A stretch of 20,334 nt of DNA, taken from contig JBLHWU010000118.1 of the NCBI GenBank assembly GCA_047629355.1, positions 1 through 20,334 of the forward strand, read 5' to 3'. This document shows positions 7,451 to 13,724 of the stretch, piece by piece. Below the pieces are notes generated by a model, which searched no databases, was not told where the DNA came from, and worked only from the letters and a program-made list of their open reading frames with translations. The DNA is from CAYUNA01 sp047629355. Lineage in GTDB: Bacteria; Bacteroidota; Bacteroidia; Chitinophagales; Saprospiraceae. The position numbers and the translations under genes are program-made. Numbering within the stretch: the first letter of the stretch is position 1; each line of letters starts with the position of its first letter.

Positions 7451-7619
7451 AAGTAACGCGTAGTAATTAATTAGGTAATTTTATAAACATCTTTTTCCGC
7501 TATTTTTCCCTTAAAAATTTCTTCAATAACACTGGCTATTCAAGAATTTTTAAAGAAAAACTATCGAAAAAATCTTGTCTAAAAATTTTACCTGATTAAT
7601 TACTACGCGTTAATTACTT
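7451..7619. repeat. Family 1 copy C inside arms carrying the acgcgtagtaatta motif
   Basis: The outer arms are 7451-7484 (aagtaacgcgtagtaattaa...) and 7582-7619, which read as reverse complements with small gaps. The inside 7487-7576 is family 1: catctttttccgctattttt on the left, tttaaagaaaaactatcg on the right. The right arm ends 3 bp before the stop of the convergent potassium channel gene, so this and the two preceding palindromes fill the 439-bp gap between convergent genes. Confidence 0.75.
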
Positions 7620-7622
7620 GAA

Positions 7623-8681
7623 TTATCCTTTCAAAAACGCATCCACCTTCTTCAATTGTTCCAGATTCCCTAAAACAATAAAACTGCATTTTTTTTGTAT
7701 TTTCACATCAGGTGCAGGATTAACGATATAGGTTCCGTCCGCCTTCTGAAAACCAATTACATTACCACCTGTTGCATCTCCAAATTTCATTTCAGCAATC
7801 GATTTTCCGTGATGTTTTTCAGGGAACTCTTCGTATTTGATAGCCCGCATATTCACCTCTGAAATCCGCTGATTGACAAGGAACGAAAAGAATTCAATCG
7901 CACCAGGACGACTAATCAAACTCGCCATATAAAAGCCACCAATTTGCTCCGGCATAATGACTTGGTCAGCACCGGCAAGTTCCAATTTTTTCTTAGTTTT
8001 GGGTATTCTTGCCCGACTAATAATGTGTAGTTTCGGATTTAACTGTCTGGCAGTTAGTACTGTAAATACATTGTCCGTGTCATTACCAAGTGCAGAAATC
8101 AAGCCGCGCGCTTCCATAATTCCTGCCTCTTGCAATAGCTCATCGTGGGTAGCATCGCCTTCGAGATAGAGTAATTTTAGCTCGTTTTTTTGAATTTCTT
8201 CAATTTCTTCCTGATTCATGTCAATGATGACAAAAGGGATATTGTGCTGCATAAAATTCTCCGCAATCTCCTTCCCATGCTTCCCGTAGCCACAGATAAT
8301 GATGTGATTTTCGAGCTGACTGATTTTGTCTTTTATCAAATTGATGTGCATATTTTTGAATAGTTGACCTTCGATGATAAAACTGGTAAAAACGGAGATA
8401 CTGTAAGCGAAAATTCCAATATTGAATATGATAAAAATAGCCGAAAAAATCTTACCCGCATCACTTAACGGCTGCGCTTCCGTAAATCCAACCGTCGAAA
8501 TCGTAATAACGGTCATGTAAAAAGCATTGATAAAGGTGTAATTTTCTAAATTCATATAGCCCCCAATACCAATTAACATGGACAAAAGAACCATTATAAG
8601 AGCCGTTTTGACATTGAGTATCGATTTATTATAGGTATAGCCCGCAAGTTGAAATCGAAATTTGGATTTACTATTTTTCAT
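7623..8681 (-). CDS. Two-TM potassium channel with RCK (TrkA-N/TrkA-C) domain
   Basis: The 352-residue protein has TM1 at about 24-42, a pore helix with filter TVGF (T63-F66, in ITISTVGFTEAQPLS), TM2 at about 75-103, an RCK N domain from 126 (HIIICGYGKHGKEIAENF, Rossmann G131xG133xxG136; acidic D154 at the end of the second strand) and an RCK C domain at about 268-350. This is the classic prokaryotic MthK/GsuK-like K+ channel plan. It should form an inner-membrane tetramer gated by cytosolic ligand (nucleotide or divalent cation). The filter reads TVGFT rather than TVG[YF]G, so the last filter Gly is replaced by Thr. The start at 8681 is set by a perfect -7 element just 5 bp upstream. Confidence 0.9.
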   Translation of the reverse strand: MKNSKSKFRFQLAGYTYNKSILNVKTALIMVLLSMLIGIGGYMNLENYTFINAFYMTVITISTVGFTEAQPLSDAGKIFSAIFIIFNIGIFAYSISVFTSFIIEGQLFKNMHINLIKDKISQLENHIIICGYGKHGKEIAENFMQHNIPFVIIDMNQEEIEEIQKNELKLLYLEGDATHDELLQEAGIMEARGLISALGNDTDNVFTVLTARQLNPKLHIISRARIPKTKKKLELAGADQVIMPEQIGGFYMASLISRPGAIEFFSFLVNQRISEVNMRAIKYEEFPEKHHGKSIAEMKFGDATGGNVIGFQKADGTYIVNPAPDVKIQKKCSFIVLGNLEQLKKVDAFLKG

Positions 8682-8686
8682 CGCGG

Positions 8687-8694
8687 CAAAGGTA
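8687..8694 (-). promoter_or_regulatory. Candidate -7 element (TACCTTTG) giving a near-leaderless channel mRNA
   Basis: Read on the minus strand TACCTTTG matches TANNTTTG exactly and ends 5 bp before the channel ATG (8681). Transcription would then begin at or within a few nucleotides of the start codon. No clear TTG at -33 is seen; that region is instead occupied by a palindrome. Confidence 0.5.
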
Positions 8695-8700
8695 AAGAAA

Positions 8701-8719
8701 ATGGTTTTATAAAAACCAT
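8701..8719. promoter_or_regulatory. Operator-like palindrome in the channel promoter
   Basis: The sequence atggttttataaaaaccat is a near-perfect inverted repeat covering roughly -20 to -38 relative to the inferred start of the channel gene. Its core ggttttt/aaaaacc recurs in the 40-bp palindrome at 8844-8883. A repressor or activator site is an inference. Confidence 0.4.
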
Positions 8720-8726
8720 TTGAGTA

Positions 8727-8752
8727 TATTACAAATCAGGGGCATTGTAATA
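8727..8752. repeat. Small hairpin (8-bp stem tattacaa/ttgtaata)
   Basis: The arms tattacaa (8727-8734) and ttgtaata (8745-8752) are exact reverse complements around a 10-nt loop, upstream of the channel gene. Its role is unknown. Confidence 0.4.
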
Positions 8753-8763
8753 TGTTTGACTTT

Positions 8764-8848
8764 CTGAAGCGAGAAAATTCTAAGATTTTCGAGTTTCATC
8801 AAACATAACCACGCGCCGCCTGCGGCGGTACGGGTGGGGTATTGAGGG
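8764..8848 (-). repeat. Family 2 repeat, copy 1 (inverted orientation)
   Basis: In reverse complement it reads ccctcaataccccacccg, then a GC hairpin (ccgcc-gca-ggcgg at 8828-8816), then a spacer, then gaaactcgaaaatcttagaa and ttttctcg. It aligns end to end with 13250-13330 and 13444-13530. The stem bases differ between copies in a compensatory way. Confidence 0.75.
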
Positions 8849-8883
8849 TAAAAAATGGTTTTTAAAAACCATTTTTTACCCTC
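8844..8883. repeat. Perfect 40-bp palindrome
   Basis: The arms gagggtaaaaaatggttttt (8844-8863) and 8864-8883 are exact reverse complements with no loop. The site abuts family 2 copy 1. It lies between the divergent upstream end of the channel gene and the downstream end of the T9SS protein gene. Confidence 0.8.
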
Positions 8884-8967
8884 AAACTTCTTTTGGTCAT
8901 ATAAGGACTTCCCTAATTTCTAATACACTCAAATCATTTTCATCCTCAAACTCCTCTTGGTTAAATA
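8880..8967 (+). repeat. Direct repeat pair, 24 bp with 20 identities
   Basis: cctcaaacttcttttggtca followed by tata (8880-8903) recurs as cctcaaactcctcttggtta followed by aata (8944-8967). The spacer is 40 bp. No ORF or known element explains it. Confidence 0.5.
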
Positions 8968-8973
8968 TAAAAA

Positions 8974-9003
8974 CTCCCTCGTGCCGAATGTGGCACGAAG
9001 GAG
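8974..9003 (-). terminator. Rho-independent terminator for the T9SS/Kazal gene
   Basis: The arms ctccctcgtgcc (8974-8985) and ggcacgaaggag (8992-9003) pair at 11 of 12 positions around a 6-nt loop. On the minus strand the hairpin is followed by gtttttatatttaa, a T-rich tract. This is the best intrinsic-terminator shape in the window. It lies 236 bp after the stop of the gene ending at 9239. Confidence 0.7.
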
Positions 9004-9037
9004 GCAAATTAAATTAATATGTTCACTTTTTTGTAAC

Positions 9038-9220
9038 TACTCAGGTAGCGGATACATTAGTTTTTTTGGCATGATTCGATAAAAGTATCTTGGATATTAG
9101 GTAAAAGCTGTATCTGCTACCTCGCTTTCGATATAGGTAACAGACCAGACTTTTTCTTTAATATTTAGAGTATTTGAAAGATTTAGTCATTCTTCAACCA
9201 ACGTGTCCGCTATCTGATTA
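9038..9220. repeat. Palindrome with three copies of a ggtagcggatac motif
   Basis: tactcaggtagcggatacat (9038-9057) is complementary to 9201-9220 at 16 of 20 positions. The sub-motif aggtagcggatac (9043-9055) is also complementary to 9110-9122 at 12 of 13. The left arm can therefore form either of two mutually exclusive stems in the 3' region of the T9SS gene transcript. No gene was found here. Confidence 0.55.
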
Positions 9221-9238
9221 GGTACCTTTTTTTAAAAT

Positions 9239-12200
9239 CTATCGACTTCTTTCAATCACAAATGGAATTTTCTCTGCGGTTCCATTTGCTTTTTCTAAAT
9301 AAATAAAATACAAGCCTGGCGATAGACCAGATACATCAAATTCATAATTTAATTGTCCTGCCTGCAATGTTTTTATCGCAGCAAGTTCTCCCATCGAAGA
9401 AACCAAGTGGGCAGTCCTTATCTCCGTGTTTTCTACTTGTTTTTGTACCTTTAATTGAATGTATTCCATTGCTGGATTTGGAAAAATAATTACTGTAGGT
9501 TCATTGTTAATAAAGACTTCTGCTTCGTTGCTAAAGATTGCCTCTCCTGTAGGTTGCCCTGCGATGACTTGATAAATATTCGTTTCACTCTCAGGTGCTT
9601 CATCCAAATATTCATAAGGACCAGCTGCGCTTCCTTCTATTTCAGCAATTATTTCCCAATCTCCATTTGCTGATTTTCTTTGCAAAATGAAAATTTGCGC
9701 TTCGTCATCTTCCAGTTCCCAAGTCAGGATAACCGCATTATTATTGAGGGGCACTGCAACTAAATCAAACGGTGGCAGCGGATTTTGAATAAGTGGGCAA
9801 ATACCTGGTGTCCAAGAAGTGACGCCTGCATAGTTGAGGGCGAAACAATCGTTGAAATAGGTAATATTATCACATCCACAAACGGGTTCGAAGATGGCTA
9901 TACAAATAGCTGAAGGGTCAATCAATATTTGGTCAATACAGTCTGGATTCTGGTCGCAATCAGGCATGATGATAGACTGTTCGGTATGGCAACACCAATC
10001 AAAAATATCAATATTCCCATTGATTAATAAAAATTTGAAATCAATGGATTGACCAGCCGTTGCGCCGCAGATGGTAATGGTTTGGGTCGTTGTCGCGCCA
10101 GGAGGAAGGGTAATATTCCAAGACGTTGGACTTGGTGTAATCGTTAACCCAGGCGTTTGAAATAAAATAGCAACCATATCCACATTCTGCGGACTACTTG
10201 AACTATTGGCCGTATTGTTTTGAATGGTAAAAGTATAATCAATACAACCATCGGGAAGACAAGTAATATCTTCTTCTAAAAATTTGACACAAGGTTCGCA
10301 ATAGAAAGTCAAAGTATCGACACAAACTATGCTCTCTTCTCCCATAGCATCTATCGTTATCCATTCAAATTCGACTTGTTGTGGTGTCTGACTCCAATTT
10401 TGAATATTATCAAAACAGAAATTCATCGCTTGTGAAGACAATCCCGTTGGAATCGGAATCCCACCCGTTCCTGTCCAATCTAAGCTTGTTGCTGTTCCTG
10501 AAACATCCCAGCCAGTACCTGCTGTTTCTCCCGCAAAATCGACACCTGGAGTCAATAAATTGGTTCTAATTTTTGTAAAATAATTAGGCACCCAATTATT
10601 GGTAACATCAATGGAATGGCAGCATCCGTCTGTTGTACCAGGTGTTTCCATAGCTGCCAAATCTATGAATTCTTTATCACAAGGGTCACAAGGGTCAAGG
10701 GTAATGCAAGTTTCAAAATGGCAACAGACATCATTTTCTAAATTAAAATAACTGACTGTAAAACAGTATGGTGTAGGATTTACCACCGTATTATTTGGTG
10801 TGAAAACGGTATTGAAAATCGGGGAAACCCCACCATTAGCAGGAATATTGACATTCATAAAGGTCGGATTAAAAATACCGCCCGGCGCAATACCTGAAAA
10901 GAAACTCGCTGCCACAACATAAGGCGTATTGTTGATTAAATGAAAACTAATGTTGAAGGAACCATCGGGGTTGCAAGTCAGGGTGTCAATGATCATTTCA
11001 CCACAGTCATCTTCGCAAATAGAGGCTTGTTCTAAAGTTATGTCATAAAAATCCTCAAATTGATTGATGTCGTAGCTAACCTCAATGACTTGTGGATTTT
11101 GAGTATTGGTCGGTAATTCAAAAAACTCAAATGGAATGGTATCTAATACGGTTTCGCAATTATCCAAATTCAAATCCATTGCACCCATTGCCACATCCCA
11201 AGTTCCACCAAACGGGACAGGATTTCGTAGGTCAATTACCGTCAAATAATCTGCGCCAGAAGGTAAGTTAGCATGACCTAATTTGGCATTGGCATAAGCA
11301 GAGGTTTCGTAAGATTGTGCTAGGTGTTTCGTTTCCATATAGTTCCCTAAAAGGTTGAATTTAGAAATATGTAAACTTCGTCCAGTGCCATCAGGTAAGT
11401 ACATTCCCGTGAAAATTTCATTATTGATTTCCACCGCAGCATTCATTGATTCTGAGTTAGCAGTGGTATATCGCTGTCCCCACATAGCATTTAAACTACC
11501 ATCCAAATACATCAATAAAGCATCTGTTGCAGTACCTTGACCAAATTGACCACTCACTAAATAATTGCCAGTTGGTGTTAATTCAATGGATTGAAAAGTA
11601 CAATCTTCAGGGTCACTATTGTAAACCACGGCGGTGTTTGCCACCCCATTGCTACTAACTGGCAAAATCGTTGCTCTCCAACCTGTTCCACTCGAATTTC
11701 CTGCTACGACACAACCTCCATTTCCCCAAGGAGCTAAGTCTAAAAATTGGTCATCTGCACCACCGCCAAATCTATAATCGTTCCACCAAATCGGATTGCC
11801 ACAAGCGTCGATTTTTAGCAAAGAAAGGTCGTCTATCGAGCTAAATAGATTCCACCAACTCATAATAATATAAGTCTCCGCTACTTCATTGGTTCGGATG
11901 ATTTTTGCACCCAAAATGCGCGAAGTATTTGGACGAACCAACTCTTGAATTGGACAAACAGGCGAGCCGAAGATATTAACTTTAACGGTCAACAGTTGAC
12001 GAGTAGGATTGGTAAGTCCTTTGTATCCACACAACATAAATTCTTGACTGCCAATGTCATAAGCAAAAGAAGTAAATGAAGTTAGTTCGTGATAAGTTTT
12101 TGTCCAAATAAGGTCTCCATCCGCTTCAAGGCAAGAAAAAGTCGCTAATCTGGAGTTCACATCGTTAGGGTCTTCAATTGACCCGACTGCAAAATAGCCG

Positions 12201-12364
12201 CCGCCCGTAGGTGTTGAAGTACTGACGTATTCTATTTGTTGAAATGATTCGTTGTCAGCATTTCCGTAGTGATTGAAAAAAGGTTGAGCTAGCAAATTGC
12301 TGCAGGAACAGACGATAAAAACTAACGATAAGGTTAGTAGAAATTGAGTTTTAAAAAATTTCAT
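9239..12364 (-). CDS. Large T9SS-secreted protein with Kazal-like and FN3-like modules
   Basis: The 1041-residue protein begins with a signal peptide (MKFFKTQFLLTLSLVFIVCS...LLAQ). The N-terminal third contains repeats of the type LLKIDACGNPIWWNDYRFGG...VVAGNSSG, which look like a beta-propeller/SBBP-like region. The middle holds Cys-rich Ig-like segments (CCHFETCITLDPC, EPCVKFLEEDITCLPDGCI). Residues about 817-859 (CIAIFEPVCGCDNITYFNDC...) match the Kazal serine-protease-inhibitor pattern PVCGCD-x-x-TY-x-N-x-C. An FN3-like domain follows (about 865-945). The last about 89 residues (VIIFPNPAMEYIQLKV...SGLSPGLYFIYLEK) are a Por-type T9SS sorting domain, so it should be exported through the outer membrane and anchored or released. 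Kazal-like loops in large bacterial secreted proteins do not always inhibit proteases. Neighbours include two protease genes. Confidence 0.88.
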   Translation of the reverse strand: MKFFKTQFLLTLSLVFIVCSCSNLLAQPFFNHYGNADNESFQQIEYVSTSTPTGGGYFAVGSIEDPNDVNSRLATFSCLEADGDLIWTKTYHELTSFTSFAYDIGSQEFMLCGYKGLTNPTRQLLTVKVNIFGSPVCPIQELVRPNTSRILGAKIIRTNEVAETYIIMSWWNLFSSIDDLSLLKIDACGNPIWWNDYRFGGGADDQFLDLAPWGNGGCVVAGNSSGTGWRATILPVSSNGVANTAVVYNSDPEDCTFQSIELTPTGNYLVSGQFGQGTATDALLMYLDGSLNAMWGQRYTTANSESMNAAVEINNEIFTGMYLPDGTGRSLHISKFNLLGNYMETKHLAQSYETSAYANAKLGHANLPSGADYLTVIDLRNPVPFGGTWDVAMGAMDLNLDNCETVLDTIPFEFFELPTNTQNPQVIEVSYDINQFEDFYDITLEQASICEDDCGEMIIDTLTCNPDGSFNISFHLINNTPYVVAASFFSGIAPGGIFNPTFMNVNIPANGGVSPIFNTVFTPNNTVVNPTPYCFTVSYFNLENDVCCHFETCITLDPCDPCDKEFIDLAAMETPGTTDGCCHSIDVTNNWVPNYFTKIRTNLLTPGVDFAGETAGTGWDVSGTATSLDWTGTGGIPIPTGLSSQAMNFCFDNIQNWSQTPQQVEFEWITIDAMGEESIVCVDTLTFYCEPCVKFLEEDITCLPDGCIDYTFTIQNNTANSSSSPQNVDMVAILFQTPGLTITPSPTSWNITLPPGATTTQTITICGATAGQSIDFKFLLINGNIDIFDWCCHTEQSIIMPDCDQNPDCIDQILIDPSAICIAIFEPVCGCDNITYFNDCFALNYAGVTSWTPGICPLIQNPLPPFDLVAVPLNNNAVILTWELEDDEAQIFILQRKSANGDWEIIAEIEGSAAGPYEYLDEAPESETNIYQVIAGQPTGEAIFSNEAEVFINNEPTVIIFPNPAMEYIQLKVQKQVENTEIRTAHLVSSMGELAAIKTLQAGQLNYEFDVSGLSPGLYFIYLEKANGTAEKIPFVIERSR

Positions 12365-12389
12365 AAGTTTTTTTTTAAAAATTTAAAAA

Positions 12390-12500
12390 ATGCTCCTTGC
12401 TATTTTTCTTAAAGTGTCATTTGGTTGATTGCAGGCATAGATTGTCCACTTAAAATGCAGACCACTTATGCCTGAGTTTTTAAAAAAGCAAGGAAAATTT
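12390..12500. repeat. Nested imperfect palindrome upstream of the T9SS gene
   Basis: ccttgc (12394-12399) followed by a T-rich stretch pairs with an A-rich stretch and gcaagg (12488-12493). Inside, caggcata (12432-12439) pairs exactly with tatgcctg (12467-12474). The layout resembles the family 1 pattern (ttgctatttttctt compared with ccgctatttttctt), but the match is too weak to assign. It occupies most of the 201-bp gap. Confidence 0.5.
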
Positions 12501-12565
12501 AAGTTGAAAAAGTTAGGAAGTTTGGTTTTTGAACGTATTAAAAGTTATTTGAATTATTTTTCAGA

Positions 12566-13132
12566 TTATTGCTTCACATATCGTTGATTGACAATCACCA
12601 CATAAGTAACCGCGCCATCATTCAACCACCCTGGGTCAAGTACCAAATCATCTGCGCCCGCTTCATTGCAGATATTATAATCTCCGCAAAGTCCACTGAC
12701 CAATTGCCCATTCAATTCATTGAATTCGCCAAAAGACATGTAGCCAACCATCAATTCTGAAAAACTGCCCGCTTCAATTTCGATAGGCTGTCCACTATAA
12801 GTTACGTTAAGTTGACCGCCTGAATAATTGTAGTCTTTTTGTAATTCCAATCCATCTTCGATAAAAGTCATTTCTTTATCGGAGTCCAAAGTGATGGTTT
12901 CAAAATAACCATCGGTATCAAATCTGAATAAATCTGGAACATGGGTATTACTATTTGGAATGCGATTCCAGTCTCCATTTTGTCGTTCATAAGTATAGTA
13001 AGTTGGATTGGATTCAATACCCGCATATATATAAGTTGATGGATAATCTACGGTTGAGGTATCGTCTTTTTGACAACTTGTCGTTGAGAAAATTAATAAC
13101 GTTGCTGCAATCAAATTTAATAAATTCTTCAT
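12566..13132 (-). CDS. Small lipoprotein of unknown function
   Basis: The 188-residue protein has a lipoprotein signal peptide with lipobox STTSC (Cys20) followed by QKDD. Acidic and charged residues just after the Cys match the surface-export signal pattern described for Bacteroidota lipoproteins, so surface exposure is possible. The rest is a small predicted beta-rich domain with many Tyr/Asp/Gly (TYIYAGIESNPTYYTYERQN, FRFDTDGYFETITLDSDKEM). The phrase about residue 85-110 resembles lipocalin-like or DUF-type calculators of colour/colour-less beta sheets only in general character, so no family is assigned. It lies 201 bp upstream of the T9SS gene on the same strand; with palindromes on both sides it is likely its own unit. 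Confidence 0.75.
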   Translation of the reverse strand: MKNLLNLIAATLLIFSTTSCQKDDTSTVDYPSTYIYAGIESNPTYYTYERQNGDWNRIPNSNTHVPDLFRFDTDGYFETITLDSDKEMTFIEDGLELQKDYNYSGGQLNVTYSGQPIEIEAGSFSELMVGYMSFGEFNELNGQLVSGLCGDYNICNEAGADDLVLDPGWLNDGAVTYVVIVNQRYVKQ

Positions 13133-13249
13133 TGTTGTTATTTAGATTTTTTTGAAAAATTGTTTCGTTTGATAGTTGATTGCATGAATTAAAGAAAGGT
13201 AATAGGTTGGATGGATTTTTTTTAGAAAAATCAGAAAATGATGATTTTC

Positions 13250-13330
13250 ATCCTTAATAATCCCACACGTACTGCCGCAGGCAGCGCGCACGGTGCTTTT
13301 TGAAACTCTAAAATCTCGAAATTTTCTCGT
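13250..13330 (+). repeat. Family 2 repeat, copy 2
   Basis: Starts atccttaataatcccacacg, then the GC hairpin ctgcc-gca-ggcag (13272-13284), then gaaactctaaaatctcgaaa and ttttctcg. It aligns along its length with copies 1 and 3. Confidence 0.75.
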
Positions 13331-13382
13331 GTTTTTTTTAGGTAGAAAATAAAATTATGGCGTGTTGGTATTTTAAATTTTT

Positions 13383-13606
13383 GGTAGTGCCACAAATGTG
13401 CACTTTTACAGTTTAGGTGCTTTTGTTTATCAAAGGGATTTTTATCCCTTAATAACCCTCCCGCGTTGCCGCAGGCAACGCGCACTGTGTTTTTGGAAGC
13501 TCGATAATCTTACGATTTTCTCGCTGCTCAAACTTAAAAGAACCTTTGTTTACACGGTAATAAATCACTTTTTCAATAAATGGTGGTGCACATTTGTAGC
13601 ACTACC
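13383..13606. repeat. Palindrome arms enclosing family 2 copy 3
   Basis: The arms ggtagtgccacaaatgtgca+c (13383-13403) and 13586-13606 match at 20 of 21 positions after reverse complement. They flank a 182-bp interior that contains family 2 copy 3. Each arm contains its own small palindrome (gcacaaatgtgc type). Confidence 0.75.
13444..13530 (+). repeat. Family 2 repeat, copy 3
   Basis: Starts atcccttaataaccctcccg, then the GC hairpin ttgcc-gca-ggcaa (13466-13478; outward pairing gcg/cgc extends the stem to 8 bp), then gaagctcgataatcttacga and ttttctcg. It sits in the loop of the 13383-13606 palindrome. Confidence 0.75.
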
Positions 13607-13630
13607 TAATTTTTCATCAATAAGAATGCC

Positions 13631-13693
13631 GCCACGCTGTGGCTTTGAACAAAATTAACTGCCTTGTTACCAAGAGGGTCGGCACGCTGTGCC
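13631..13693. repeat. Two covarying mini-hairpins (gccac-gct-gtggc and ggcac-gct-gtgcc)
   Basis: gccacgctgtggc (13631-13643) and ggcacgctgtgcc (13681-13693) are 5-bp stems with the same gct loop, each followed by ttt. They differ by one base pair that flips from C-G to G-C, so pairing is kept. They lie just downstream of the CHAT gene (stop at 13725). On the plus strand they run into cttt tracts. The rest of the 592-bp gap 13133-13724 is taken up by the family 2 copies and arms listed separately. Confidence 0.5.
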
Positions 13694-13724
13694 TTTATTT
13701 CTGAATCTATTTATTTCGTGTTAC

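Noticed and set aside
7183..7622. CRISPR array in the repeat-rich gap
   Set aside because: The repeats are inverted and irregularly spaced, not direct with constant spacers, and no cas gene is near.
9239..12364. Lipoprotein assignment from the CSC near residue 20 of the T9SS protein
   Set aside because: The residues before the Cys do not form a good lipobox and the LLAQ cleavage site plus T9SS tail explain export better.
8764..13530. Insertion sequence with terminal inverted repeats
   Set aside because: No transposase ORF lies between or inside any repeat copies, and no target-site duplication could be made out.
13231..13658. ORFs over the 13231-13658 repeat region on both strands
   Set aside because: They run through repeat family 2 and its palindromes and give no recognisable protein; the open frames are by-products of the repeats.
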